A DNA stretch of 64,000 nucleotides, taken from Methylomicrobium agile (GTDB taxonomy: Bacteria; Pseudomonadota; Gammaproteobacteria; Methylococcales; Methylomonadaceae). Location: NCBI RefSeq assembly GCF_000733855.1, contig NZ_JPOJ01000001.1:2621001-2685000 (forward strand), written 5' to 3'. This document shows positions 25,322 through 33,669 of the stretch, one piece after another. The position numbers were made by a program, and so were the translations under genes. Below the pieces are notes generated by a model. The model had not been told where the DNA came from. It saw only the letters and a program-made list of their open reading frames with translations, and ran no database searches. The first letter of the stretch is position 1, and every line of letters begins with the position of its first letter.

Positions 25322-25854
25322 CTGCCAGCTTCAAGAAAAGCAAACTTGGGTTCGGACTCGCTGTCCTGGTCCCGATTTTCTTTTTGTTCGGCATCGGCCT
25401 TTTTTTCGAGCAAGGTATCATCATTCCGGTCAAAGGCCCCGCTCCCAGGGATTGGAATCCGGCGTCTTTCTGGAGCCCCGTCTGGGGTGCGTCCGGCGTC
25501 CATAAAGGGATCGATATTTTCACCCCGCGCGGAACGGACGCGCTGGCGGCGGTTTCCGGGCTGGTCGTGTTCCAGGGCGAATTGAAACTGGGGGGTAAGG
25601 CGCTGGCGGTACTCGATCCGAAATGGCGGCTGCACTATTATGCGCATCTGGATTCGGCCGCGGTCAGAGCCGGGGAATGGGTATCTCAGGGAAGCGTCGT
25701 CGGCAAGGTCGGGAATACCGGCAATGCCCGCGCCAGGCCGCCGCATCTGCATTACTCGCTCATCAGCTTGATTCCCCGCTTCGGCCGCTATTCCGGCCAG
25801 GCGGAGGACTGGAAGCTGATGTTTTTTCTCAACCCCGCGGATTATCTGGGTTAG
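25318..25854 (+). CDS. M23 (LytM) family metallopeptidase, membrane-anchored
   Basis: 178 residues with one N-terminal hydrophobic anchor (FGLAVLVPIFFLFGIGLFF). The LytM zinc site is complete: HKGIDIF (H-x3-D), the first His of the second motif in LHYYAHLD and the H-x-H in PPHLHYSLI. Such enzymes cut peptidoglycan cross-links or activate amidases in the periplasm. It is short, with no coiled coil or LysM domain. Its ATG overlaps the stop of the broken methyltransferase (ATGA), so it probably depended on that gene for translation. A strong bidirectional hairpin follows at 25887. Confidence 0.88.
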   Translation: MTASFKKSKLGFGLAVLVPIFFLFGIGLFFEQGIIIPVKGPAPRDWNPASFWSPVWGASGVHKGIDIFTPRGTDALAAVSGLVVFQGELKLGGKALAVLDPKWRLHYYAHLDSAAVRAGEWVSQGSVVGKVGNTGNARARPPHLHYSLISLIPRFGRYSGQAEDWKLMFFLNPADYLG

Positions 25855-25886
25855 GGCATGAAAAAGGTGAAGGCAGCGGCTCGGAG

Positions 25887-25919
25887 AGACCTGCCAGGTT
25901 TTAAAAACCTGGCAGGTCT
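25887..25919. terminator. Bidirectional hairpin terminator
   Basis: A perfect 16-bp stem, AGACCTGCCAGGTTTT/AAAACCTGGCAGGTCT, with a one-base loop, between the convergent M23 peptidase (plus) and nitrilase (minus) genes. The T/A tracts are inside the stem, so it may work in both directions. The sequence also looks like a mobile short palindrome. Confidence 0.75.
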
Positions 25920-25955
25920 TAGGCCGCGAATTTCCCGGTTGCGGATGCGCCGCAA

Positions 25956-26822
25956 CTAAAGGCTTGCCGCCTGCTGCAGCGGCCAGTCCCGATAATTGAA
26001 CACCTGGCCGTTTTCGCGCACTTTCGCGATTTCGTCCGGATCGATTTCCGCGAATACCCACTGCGCCGCGTTCAGTTCGCCGATCGCCAGAATGCCGTTA
26101 TCCGGAAAGCCGCGGTCGACCGGTGTATAGATTGCCGCCGCGCCGATATTCACGTCCACCGCTTCGGACCAGGGCGCCAGTCCCACCGTCGGCGACTGCA
26201 CCACATAGCACTGGTTTTCGAGCGCGCGCGCCTGGCAGCCGATCCGGACCCGATGATAGCCGGCCAGCGTGTCGGTGCAGCTCGGCACCAGGATCAGATT
26301 CGCACCCGCCTCGACTTGTTTCCGCGCCAGCATCGGGAATTCGCTGTCGTAACAGATATTGATCGCGATCCGGCCGTATTCGGTATCGAAACACTTCAGT
26401 TCGAGGCCGCGATTGATCAGCCACTGCTCGTTCTCGAAGCGGGTCATCATCATCTTGTCCTGATAGTCGAACTCGCCGTTCGGCATGAACAGGTAGGCGC
26501 GGTTGCGGTAAATCTCGCCTTCGATCCGGACCGGAAAGGTGCCGGACTGGATATAGCAGCCATGTTGATGAGCGAGTCCGCGGTGCAGCTCGATGTAACC
26601 GTCCAGCAGCGACTGCATCGCCGTGAGCTGTTTGCTCAGCGACGCATAGATGTCCCGGCCGAACAGCGAGGCGAGCTCCATGCTGCCGTATTCGGGAAAC
26701 AGCAGGATCTTCGCGCCCTCGGCGGCGGCTTCGTTAACCCAGCGCTCGATTTTTTGCCGGTAGGCGTCCCAGTTTTCCAGGAAGCCGATGTCGTATTGGG
26801 CGGCGGCGATCTTAACTTTCAT
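25956..26822 (-). CDS. Carbon-nitrogen hydrolase (nitrilase superfamily)
   Basis: 288 residues. The catalytic triad is visible: Glu in LLFPEYGSM (near 45), Lys in DYQDKMMMTRFE (near 121) and Cys in INICYDSEFPMLAR (near 156). Family members hydrolyse or condense amides; the subfamily here often occurs next to or fused with a GNAT acetyltransferase, as in this locus, where the genes overlap by 11 bases. There is no signal peptide. The substrate is unknown; an amidase acting on a product of the acetyltransferase is a reasonable idea but not shown by sequence. Confidence 0.88.
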   Translation of the reverse strand: MKVKIAAAQYDIGFLENWDAYRQKIERWVNEAAAEGAKILLFPEYGSMELASLFGRDIYASLSKQLTAMQSLLDGYIELHRGLAHQHGCYIQSGTFPVRIEGEIYRNRAYLFMPNGEFDYQDKMMMTRFENEQWLINRGLELKCFDTEYGRIAINICYDSEFPMLARKQVEAGANLILVPSCTDTLAGYHRVRIGCQARALENQCYVVQSPTVGLAPWSEAVDVNIGAAAIYTPVDRGFPDNGILAIGELNAAQWVFAEIDPDEIAKVRENGQVFNYRDWPLQQAASL

Positions 26823-27411
26823 GCTTCAGCCAGAAGGTCATCGGTTTCGGGGTTTCGACCGCGTCGTCCAAGTCTTTCCAGAGATAGGTCGTCTTCAGTT
26901 CGGGATGTTTTACGTAGCCGCGCTTGTTCCAGAATTTGTCGAGCGGCACGTAATCGGCCGGCCGGCGCGGGTGGTCGGCCGGGCGTTCGACGCAGCAGAA
27001 GGTGATGTACTTGAAACCGCCCAGTTCCTGCGCATGCGCCTCGCGCTCCTCGAAAAAGCGCACACCGATGCCGAGGCCGCGATAATGCTTGTCCAGCACC
27101 GATTCGCTGCAATAAAAGATTTCGCTTAGGTCGTAGCCGTTTTCGATGAACGGTCGCTGCATTTCTTCAGTTTCGTACTGCATCGGGATCGCAGTCGAGG
27201 CGCCGACGATCTTGTCGCCGTCGAACGCAATCACGATCACGCTTTGCGGGCAGTTCAGATAGGTTTGCAGGTATTTCTCTTCGTATTCGTAGGTGCCGTC
27301 GTACAAATACGGAAATTCGCGGAATACCTGGATTCTCAAGCGGGCTAGCTCCTTGATGTAAGGCTCGATGGCTTTGCCGCTAAATCTTTCGATGCGAATA
27401 GTGTTAGACAT
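26812..27411 (-). CDS. GNAT-family N-acetyltransferase
   Basis: The ATG at 27411 gives 199 residues beginning MSNTIRIERFSG; a start at 27444 is possible but adds an unconserved stretch. The acetyl-CoA motif is represented by ESVLDKHYRGLGIGVRFFEEREAHA, and VIVIAFDGDKIVGASTAIP is the preceding strand pair. It overlaps the nitrilase gene by 11 bases in another frame, so the two products are made together. In other bacteria the same two domains occur as one polypeptide, which supports a shared pathway. Acceptor substrate unknown. Confidence 0.85.
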   Translation of the reverse strand: MSNTIRIERFSGKAIEPYIKELARLRIQVFREFPYLYDGTYEYEEKYLQTYLNCPQSVIVIAFDGDKIVGASTAIPMQYETEEMQRPFIENGYDLSEIFYCSESVLDKHYRGLGIGVRFFEEREAHAQELGGFKYITFCCVERPADHPRRPADYVPLDKFWNKRGYVKHPELKTTYLWKDLDDAVETPKPMTFWLKHES

Positions 27412-27591
27412 GAATGGTTTAAAAACGGTATGAAAAAACGGCAATATTTTACCAAAGCTTAGGCGCGAATGCGCAGCCCCGTCGATTTAGCCCTATCGAA
27501 ACACGGGCTTTGCTTCGAGTAACAAATCGTTCAATCATGCATTTTCAGCCACGCGATACCGGGTATTTTCTCTTCAACTGCATCAACCGTC

Positions 27592-27858
27592 TTACGCACG
27601 GGTTTTGAACTCGACTTCGTTGAAAGATGCATTCGGCGTCAATGCGATCATTTTGTGCAACTGGGTCAGTTCAACCTGCTGCTTTTGCCCGCCGTTGTCG
27701 ATCACCAAAAACTCCCGTTTTTCGGGAGAGGTCAGCACATCGAGCGCCTTGCCTTCGATCACTTCGCCTCCCTTCAAGACGAGTTCGACCCGGTAGTTGT
27801 GCATGCAGGCCACTTCGATATAGTCGTGAAGGTCGCAGGAAATAAGGTGTTCAGTCAT
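27592..27858 (-). CDS. rof: Rho-binding antiterminator (Rof family)
   Basis: The ATG at 27858 with GGAG upstream gives 88 residues. The Rof (YaeO) pattern CDLHDYIEVACMHNYRVEL, LKGGEVIEGKALDVLTSPEK and REFLVIDNG is clear; it is a small SH3-like/Sm-like barrel that binds Rho and inhibits termination in the cytoplasm. The final part (VELTQLHKMIAL) completes the barrel. It lies 89 bases downstream of the protease gene on the same strand and may share its transcript. Confidence 0.85.
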   Translation of the reverse strand: MTEHLISCDLHDYIEVACMHNYRVELVLKGGEVIEGKALDVLTSPEKREFLVIDNGGQKQQVELTQLHKMIALTPNASFNEVEFKTRA

Positions 27859-27947
27859 GGCTTTACTCCGTCGATTATCCAATGGGTAAGGGGAGCCCGA
27901 TGTAACAAGGCAGCAGTGAATCTTCCGGCAGCGGGCTCCGGCTGGAA

Positions 27948-29051
27948 TCAATAAGGTTGTAACCGCTTCGCCTCGACCGTCTTGCCGATTCGCGCCTTGA
28001 TGTTCAGTTCCTCGCCGTTGCGCAGGATATCCATATTGACCTGGTCGCCGACCTGCATCAAGGCGATTTGATTGTGCAGCTTGGTGGCCGATTCCACCGG
28101 CTGGCCGTTGACGGCGATGACTACGTCGCCGCGCTCCAGTCCCGCTTTCTCGGCCGCCGAGCCGGAAACGATGCCGGCGATCACCGCGCCGTGCTGCTGG
28201 CGGATCCCGAATGCGTTGGCCAGGGCCGGCGTCAGGTCCTGGATCTGGACGCCCAGTTGTCCGCGTTGAATCTTGCCGAAATGGATGATCTGATTGGCCA
28301 CCTGATTGGCCAGATTGATCGGAATCGCGAAGCCGATGCCGACGTTGCCGCCGCTGGGGCCGACGATCGCGGTATTGATTCCGACCAGTTCGCCGTTCAG
28401 GTTGACCAGAGCGCCTCCTGAGTTGCCGGGATTGATCGAGGCGTCGGTTTGAATGAAGTCTTCGTAGCCCTCGATACCCAGGCTGGTACGGCCCAGCGCA
28501 CTGACGATGCCGGACGTGACGGTCTGACCCAGCCCGAAAGGGCTGCCGATGGCGACCACGAAATCGCCTACCCGCAACTGGTCGGAATTGCCTTTGGGCA
28601 ATTCGACCAGATGGCCGTTTTTGATCTGGATCAGAGCAATGTCGGTCGTCGGGTCGCTGCCGACCAGCTTCGCGTCCACGTTCTGGCCGTCCTGCAGGGT
28701 GACGGTGATCTTGTCGGCTTTGTCGATCACGTGGTTGTTGGTAAGGATATAACCTTTGCCGGCGTCGATAATCACTCCCGAGCCCAGGCTTTGCTGCTCC
28801 CGTTCCAGGGGCATGTTCGGAATGTCGAAAAACTGGCGGAAAAACGGATCTCTGAACAGCGGATTTTCTTCGAAGCGGATGCGCGTCCGGGTCGAGATGT
28901 TCACCACGCCGGGAACGACTTTTTTGAGCATCTCAGGCAAGGGATTATTCGCCAAAGGGAGAACGGCCGCCGCTTCGGTCCGGGGCAAGCCTATTGCGAA
29001 TATCGGTAACAGCGCCACGACCTGGAAAAAACGGATCATTTTCGTTTTCAT
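27948..29051 (-). CDS. Do/DegQ-like periplasmic serine protease with one PDZ domain
   Basis: 367 residues. An N-terminal hydrophobic segment (FFQVVALLPIFAIGLP) is a signal peptide or anchor. The HtrA catalytic triad is in ILTNNHVID, DPTTDIALI and INPGNSGGALVN. Only one PDZ domain follows (about 265-350, GQLGVQIQDLTPALANAFG), while DegP and DegQ have two; in length it is like DegS, but the loop region and signal suggest a soluble DegQ-like enzyme. It degrades or refolds damaged envelope proteins. Whether it has the DegS role in RseA cleavage cannot be decided here. Confidence 0.9.
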   Translation of the reverse strand: MKTKMIRFFQVVALLPIFAIGLPRTEAAAVLPLANNPLPEMLKKVVPGVVNISTRTRIRFEENPLFRDPFFRQFFDIPNMPLEREQQSLGSGVIIDAGKGYILTNNHVIDKADKITVTLQDGQNVDAKLVGSDPTTDIALIQIKNGHLVELPKGNSDQLRVGDFVVAIGSPFGLGQTVTSGIVSALGRTSLGIEGYEDFIQTDASINPGNSGGALVNLNGELVGINTAIVGPSGGNVGIGFAIPINLANQVANQIIHFGKIQRGQLGVQIQDLTPALANAFGIRQQHGAVIAGIVSGSAAEKAGLERGDVVIAVNGQPVESATKLHNQIALMQVGDQVNMDILRNGEELNIKARIGKTVEAKRLQPY

Positions 29052-29605
29052 ATTCTCGCTCCTGATTCAACCGATTACGATTTCGTAAAGGCTCTTTCAT
29101 TTTAAATAAACAACCGAGTTTTACAACAGTTCAAAAATTCTGCGGCATCCGGTAGCCCAGGAGCGGGCGGACTGGCCGGTAATTCTTTGCAGGGATCTGG
29201 GCGGGCCGTATGTTAAATTTGCCTCAAAGATGTGACATACGCACTACAATTGGGCAAAATCGACAGGTAAATCGCGGAAACCGGTGGGTTTGGGGGCTTT
29301 TCGTCAATGATTCGGTATGTGGATTCAAGCTCGATGCCGTCATGGGTTTAAGCCGAAGCCCCGATCGGGTTGACGTTGTCCGCTCTGTACCGCTATGGCA
29401 GGCGAGGGGTTCGTCTTCCGGACGCTGATTTTTGGGCGGTTAAGGGAGATAGTAAAGGGATTGGCATTAAAAATGCTTGATAGACTACGTACTCTATGGA
29501 CAGCGTGATTATTTTCTCCTCCTCTCTCCAATGTTGTTATGGATATGGGCGCTTAATCGACCAGGTTAAGCGCCTTTTTTTATCGGGACCGGCTGCCGGT
29601 TTACG
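29052..29605. other. Intergenic region, 554 bases, possible small RNA
   Basis: No conserved protein is seen. The region ends in an intrinsic terminator on the plus strand (29548-29581) although no plus-strand gene precedes it, so a small RNA transcribed from somewhere in 29200-29500 is possible. TTGGCA at 29461 is a loose -35 candidate, but no -10 box stands at the right distance. Confidence 0.4.
29548..29581 (+). terminator. Intrinsic terminator (plus strand)
   Basis: A perfect nine-base-pair stem GGCGCTTAA/TTAAGCGCC (29548-29556 with 29566-29574) is followed directly by seven Ts. It lies just beyond the stop of the MDR reductase gene, which is on the minus strand, where the T-run would be on the wrong side. 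Confidence 0.8.
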
Positions 29606-30601
29606 TCACATTGTCAATACGATTTTCCCTTGCGTGTGGCCTGCTTCGATGAGTTCATGCGCCTCGGCGGCGTCTTCGAGCGCCATTCGGTTGCTGAGAT
29701 GGATCTTTAACCGCCCTTGATCGATCCATTCGGCGCATTGATTCAGCATGGCGATCTGTTTGTCCCGGGCCGCATCCAAATCCCGCAGCATCGGCGTCAG
29801 CATCAGTTCGAAACCGATCAGCAGATTTCGGATTCTGGCTTCGCCCCAATTGAGTGCGCCGGGTTCGAGAATCGTGACGAGACGCCCGAAATGCGCGGTG
29901 ACCGGGATGCTTTCTTCAAAAACGGACGGGCCTACCGTATCGAAGACCAGGTCGCAGCCTTTGCCGTCGGTCAGGCGGTTGACCGCTTCGGCAAAGCCGC
30001 CTTCGGTTTTGTAATCGACCGTATGGTCCGCTCCCAGCGCTTTGACAAACTCGGCTTTTTGCGCCGAACTGACCGTGGTGATTACGCGCGCGCCTTTCAG
30101 TTTCGCCAATTGAATCGCGACATGGCCTACGCCGCCCGCGCCGGCATGGACCAGCACGGTCTGGCCCGCTTCGAGGCCGCCGCGGTCAAAGAGCGCGCCC
30201 CAGGCGGTGATCAACACCAGCGGGGCGGCGGCCGCTTCGGCATACGACAGGGAAACCGGCATCGGGGCGGCCCAGCGTTGGTCCAGCACCGTATATTCGG
30301 CGTAATTGCCTTGCTCGCGGCCGAGTCCGCCGTGGCAGAACCAGACCTTGTCGCCGGGTTTGAAACGGTCCGCCGCCGAACCGACCGCGACCACTTTGCC
30401 GGCACCGTCGCAGCCCAACACCGCCGGCAGCGGGTTCGGAAAGAATACGCCCCGGCGGCGGACTTTGGTGTCGATCGGATTGACGCCGGCCGCATGCAGT
30501 TTGACCTTGATTTCGGTCGGCGAGGTGATCTGCGGTTCGTCGATTTCTTGCAGGGACAAAACTTCGGGGCCGCCGACGGCGGTCATCAGGATGGCTTTCA
30601 T
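29606..30601 (-). CDS. Quinone-oxidoreductase-like MDR family reductase (zinc-less type)
   Basis: The ATG at 30601 with GGAGGA upstream gives 331 residues beginning MKAILMTAVGGPEVL. It is a medium-chain dehydrogenase/reductase: HAAGVNPIDTKVRRRG, GCDGAGKVVAVG, and the Rossmann motif VLVHAGAGGVGHVAIQLAKL (near 145-164), which is the AGAGGVG of zeta-crystallin/quinone oxidoreductases. The zinc-ligand cysteines of alcohol dehydrogenases are missing. NADPH-linked reduction of quinones or enones in the cytoplasm is likely, but the substrate is unknown. It follows nspC on the same strand after 28 bases. Confidence 0.88.
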   Translation of the reverse strand: MKAILMTAVGGPEVLSLQEIDEPQITSPTEIKVKLHAAGVNPIDTKVRRRGVFFPNPLPAVLGCDGAGKVVAVGSAADRFKPGDKVWFCHGGLGREQGNYAEYTVLDQRWAAPMPVSLSYAEAAAAPLVLITAWGALFDRGGLEAGQTVLVHAGAGGVGHVAIQLAKLKGARVITTVSSAQKAEFVKALGADHTVDYKTEGGFAEAVNRLTDGKGCDLVFDTVGPSVFEESIPVTAHFGRLVTILEPGALNWGEARIRNLLIGFELMLTPMLRDLDAARDKQIAMLNQCAEWIDQGRLKIHLSNRMALEDAAEAHELIEAGHTQGKIVLTM

Positions 30602-30629
30602 GGCTGTTCCTCCGGATAAGTGAATGATG

Positions 30630-31817
30630 TTAGACCGTGATGGCGGCGTTTTCTTTCGCGTTTTCGGGCAAATCCCGGTCGCAGCTCCATTGATTGCGGA
30701 ATTCTTCATAGCTGAATTGCTTCACGCATTCCAGTCCGCCGCCGGCGGCGATATAGATATCGGGCAGATTGCAGCCGTTGAAGCGGTTTGCCTTGATCAG
30801 GCTGTAGGCGCCGACATGCTTGAAGACGACTTTGTCGCCGATCGCGAGCGGTGCGGCGAACCGGTATTCGCCGAAAAGATCGCCGGCCAGGCAGGTGCAG
30901 CCCGCCAAAATCGCCGGGTAGCTTCCGTCCGGCGCTGCTTCGGCCAGGTCGGGCCGGCGCTGGTATTCGAATACTTCCGGATGATGGTTGACGCTGGTGT
31001 CCAGGACCGCGACGGTTTTGCCGTCGCTTTCGAAAACATCCAGCACCGTCGAAATCAGGTGGCCCGCATTTCCGACCACCGCTTTGCCCGGTTCGATATA
31101 AGCCTGTACGCCGTAGCGGCTGCGGAGCCTTCGGACGGCATCGATGAACGGCCGCTGGTCGGCGATGCCGCCGTATAAATAGCCGCCGCCGAGATTGATC
31201 CACTCCAACTGCTTCAGTCTATCGCTCAGGCAGTCCTCGACTTTTTGCAGGGTTTCGGTCAGCGTCGTATAGCCGGTCGCCGCAAAGCTGTTATGCAGAT
31301 GCAGGCCGGCAATACCTTGCCAGGATTCGAGGCTGGCGAGATCCTCGATCGGAACGCCGAGTTTCGAATGCGGCCGGCAGGGATCGAAGCGGACGTCGTT
31401 CAGCCCGGATAATTTCGGGTTGATCCGCAGGCCGGAAGAAACCTTGTCTCCCAGCGCCGGCGCGAAACGCCGAAACTGACCCAGTGAATTGAAGCTGATA
31501 TGGCTGCACTGCGTGCTGAGAGCGTCTATCTGGTCGGGCCGGAGACCGGGCGTCGTCAAATGTACGCTGCCCGGTTTCGACAGCGCTTCCTGCGCGAGCC
31601 GGGCTTCGAACAGCGAGCTGACCGAAAAGCCGTCGACGTAGGGTTTTGCCTCCTGCAATACCCGCGACAGGGGCAGCGATTTGATCGAATAGAGCACCCG
31701 GACGTCGCTGTGTTTTTTTAGCGCCTCCAGCGCTCGCAGATTTGCAAGCAGCGCGTCCCTGTCGATCACGAACGCGGGCGAGGAGGGCAGTGCGGCTTTG
31801 ATTGCGCTCAAGTTCAT
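30630..31817 (-). CDS. nspC: Carboxynorspermidine decarboxylase
   Basis: 395 residues of the fold-type III PLP decarboxylases. The PLP lysine is in RVLYSIKSLPL, and FSVSSLFEARLAQE, GLHLHNSF, INLGGGYLY, YIEPGKAVVG and AGCTCLAGDLFGEY fit NspC rather than the larger lysA product. The enzyme decarboxylates carboxynorspermidine or carboxyspermidine, giving norspermidine or spermidine in the alternative polyamine route. The partner dehydrogenase (LYS1-like) that usually lies beside it is absent here. Its ATG overlaps the stop of the 5-FCL gene by four bases. Confidence 0.88.
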   Translation of the reverse strand: MNLSAIKAALPSSPAFVIDRDALLANLRALEALKKHSDVRVLYSIKSLPLSRVLQEAKPYVDGFSVSSLFEARLAQEALSKPGSVHLTTPGLRPDQIDALSTQCSHISFNSLGQFRRFAPALGDKVSSGLRINPKLSGLNDVRFDPCRPHSKLGVPIEDLASLESWQGIAGLHLHNSFAATGYTTLTETLQKVEDCLSDRLKQLEWINLGGGYLYGGIADQRPFIDAVRRLRSRYGVQAYIEPGKAVVGNAGHLISTVLDVFESDGKTVAVLDTSVNHHPEVFEYQRRPDLAEAAPDGSYPAILAGCTCLAGDLFGEYRFAAPLAIGDKVVFKHVGAYSLIKANRFNGCNLPDIYIAAGGGLECVKQFSYEEFRNQWSCDRDLPENAKENAAITV

Positions 31818-32422
31818 CGCGCCGCTCTCCGGCTTTTGCCGGTGTAAAGGTTTTTCTCGGTAACCACGAAATCCATCGGGACATCATGCGATTCCGTTTC
31901 GATCCGGTCCAGAAGCTGCGACTCGAAGCAAACGCCGAATGAAACCGCATCTTCCCGGATCTCGGCCAGTAGGCGGTCGTAATAACCGGCTCCGTTGCCG
32001 AGGCGTCTGCCGTTACGGTCGAACGCGACGCCCGGAACGACGATGACATCGAGTTCGGAAGGCGGCATTTCTTTTCCCGTTTCACCCCTGCGTGTCTGAG
32101 GTGGCTCCGGAATGTTCCAGGTGCCGGGCGTCAGTTCGGAAAGGTCTTCAAGATGCCATAGGCCGAGCTTGCGCCGTCCGTGTTCGTCCACGGTGCAATA
32201 GGGAGTCACGATGCGTTTGCGGCCGGCCAGTTCGCTACGCAGGGCCGCCAGCGTTCCGACCTCGGATTTGCAGCCGATATACCACATCGCGGTGGAAGCG
32301 GCCCGATACTCGGGCCGAGCGATCAGGCGGGCGCAGATTTCGATGCTGAGCGTATCCTTGTCGGTCTGCCGGTCGCGGGCCTGATGGGCGGCGCGGCGCT
32401 GTTGGGCTTTACGGGTAGGCAT
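31814..32422 (-). CDS. 5-formyltetrahydrofolate cyclo-ligase
   Basis: 202 residues, the usual size. The ATP/Mg and product-loop motif RRLGNGAGYYDRLL (about 141-154) and LDVIVVPGVAFDRNG are diagnostic, and the N-terminus is Arg/Gln-rich (RKAQQRRAAHQARDRQ). The enzyme turns 5-formyl-THF into methenyl-THF with ATP, returning it to the C1 pool. It is divergent from mtdB, 133 bases apart, and coupled to nspC by a four-base overlap. In many gammaproteobacteria 6S RNA precedes this gene; no room for it exists here. Confidence 0.9.
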   Translation of the reverse strand: MPTRKAQQRRAAHQARDRQTDKDTLSIEICARLIARPEYRAASTAMWYIGCKSEVGTLAALRSELAGRKRIVTPYCTVDEHGRRKLGLWHLEDLSELTPGTWNIPEPPQTRRGETGKEMPPSELDVIVVPGVAFDRNGRRLGNGAGYYDRLLAEIREDAVSFGVCFESQLLDRIETESHDVPMDFVVTEKNLYTGKSRRAAR

Positions 32423-32555
32423 GAGCTACCATTTCGTTGCGAAAACCGGCGATCATACACAAATTCGGGGCTATTTTGAACCGTATCGCGGCCTCCGCTG
32501 TTTTTACCGGCAAAATTCTTTTATACTCTCCGGTTATTTTAGCCAAGGGGATATC

Positions 32556-33464
32556 ATGGAAAAACCGTTTATTCTACACATGTTAACGACCGCCAAAAAT
32601 TTGAGCCCGTTCGACGTCAATATGGCGATGGATGCGGGCTGGGTTTCGGCTGTTCCTTATATCAACGTCGAGCCGAGCGAAGTGCAGGGGCTGGTTCAGG
32701 ACGCGATTTTCTCGCGAAGCGCGAAAAATCTGAAGCGCACCGGAATTTTTATCGGTGGACGGGACACCAAACAGGCGATGGACATGCTCAAGATCGCCAA
32801 ACGGTCGATGGTTCCGCCTTTCGAAGTCTCCGTATTTGCTGACCCGAGCGGCGCTTTCACGACTGCCGCGGGCATGGTGGCAGCGGTCGAGCGCGAATTG
32901 ATCGCCAAATTCAATACCACGCTGGAAGGTAAAAACATTCTGGCGCTCGGCGGGACCGGGCCGGTCGGGCAGGCGGCAGCGGTAATTGCGGCCCGCACAG
33001 GCGCCCATGTCAGAATTATCGGCCGCCAGCTCGAAAGAGCGCAAAGCGTGGCCGATTTGTGCAGCAATGAATTCGGCGAAGGTAAAATCACCATCTTCGC
33101 GGGCGCCGATGCGGATAAAGCCGAATACATCAAGACCGCCGATGTGGTGTTCGCGACCGGGGCGGCGGGCATCGAACTGCTGAGCGCGCAATTGATCGCC
33201 TCGGCGCCGCAGCTGAAAGTCGCGGCTGACGTGAATGCGGTGCCTCCGGCCGGTATTGCCGGCGTCGATGCGTTCCATAACGGCACGCCGATTGCCGGTT
33301 CGATCAGTGGTGCGGTCGGTATCGGCGCGCTGGCGATCGGGAATGTGAAATATCAGGCACAGAATTTGCTGCTGAAAAAAATGCTCAACTCCGAAAAGCC
33401 GGTCTATCTGCATTTCGAACATGCTTTCGAAGTGGCGAGGGAATATATCAAGGCCAATCCTTGA
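32556..33464 (+). CDS. mtdB: Methylenetetrahydromethanopterin dehydrogenase, copy 1
   Basis: The ATG at 32556, preceded by AAGGGG, gives 302 residues beginning MEKPFILHMLTTAKNLSPFD. Typical MtdB features are FDVNMAMDAGW, FSRSAKNLKRTGIFIGGRD, ADPSGAFTTAA and the NAD(P) loop ILALGGTGPVGQAAAVIAA (about 129-147). It oxidises methylene-H4MPT to methenyl-H4MPT in the cytoplasm, the step after formaldehyde activation. A TATACT -10-like box lies 29 bases before the start. The second gene of the same family follows after 205 bases, with its own Shine-Dalgarno region. Confidence 0.92.
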   Translation: MEKPFILHMLTTAKNLSPFDVNMAMDAGWVSAVPYINVEPSEVQGLVQDAIFSRSAKNLKRTGIFIGGRDTKQAMDMLKIAKRSMVPPFEVSVFADPSGAFTTAAGMVAAVERELIAKFNTTLEGKNILALGGTGPVGQAAAVIAARTGAHVRIIGRQLERAQSVADLCSNEFGEGKITIFAGADADKAEYIKTADVVFATGAAGIELLSAQLIASAPQLKVAADVNAVPPAGIAGVDAFHNGTPIAGSISGAVGIGALAIGNVKYQAQNLLLKKMLNSEKPVYLHFEHAFEVAREYIKANP

Positions 33465-33669
33465 TTTTCTTGCTGGAAACCGGCCGTTTCGGAGAATGTC
33501 CGGTTTCCAGCGCGTTCGGGCCGGATTGATCTGCGAGATCCGGCGCAGCATTGCCGCATGCCTGGGCAACTTGTTGCATCGGCTTTTCCTGCCGATCGAG
33601 ATGCTCTCTTTATATTTTAACCGTTCCCCTCTATATTAAGCTTATCCGCAACAAGACAAGGATCACCCG

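Noticed and set aside
32423-32555. 6S RNA gene next to 5-formyl-THF cyclo-ligase
   Set aside because: Only 133 bases separate this gene from mtdB, too few for 6S RNA, and no long bulged hairpin is seen.
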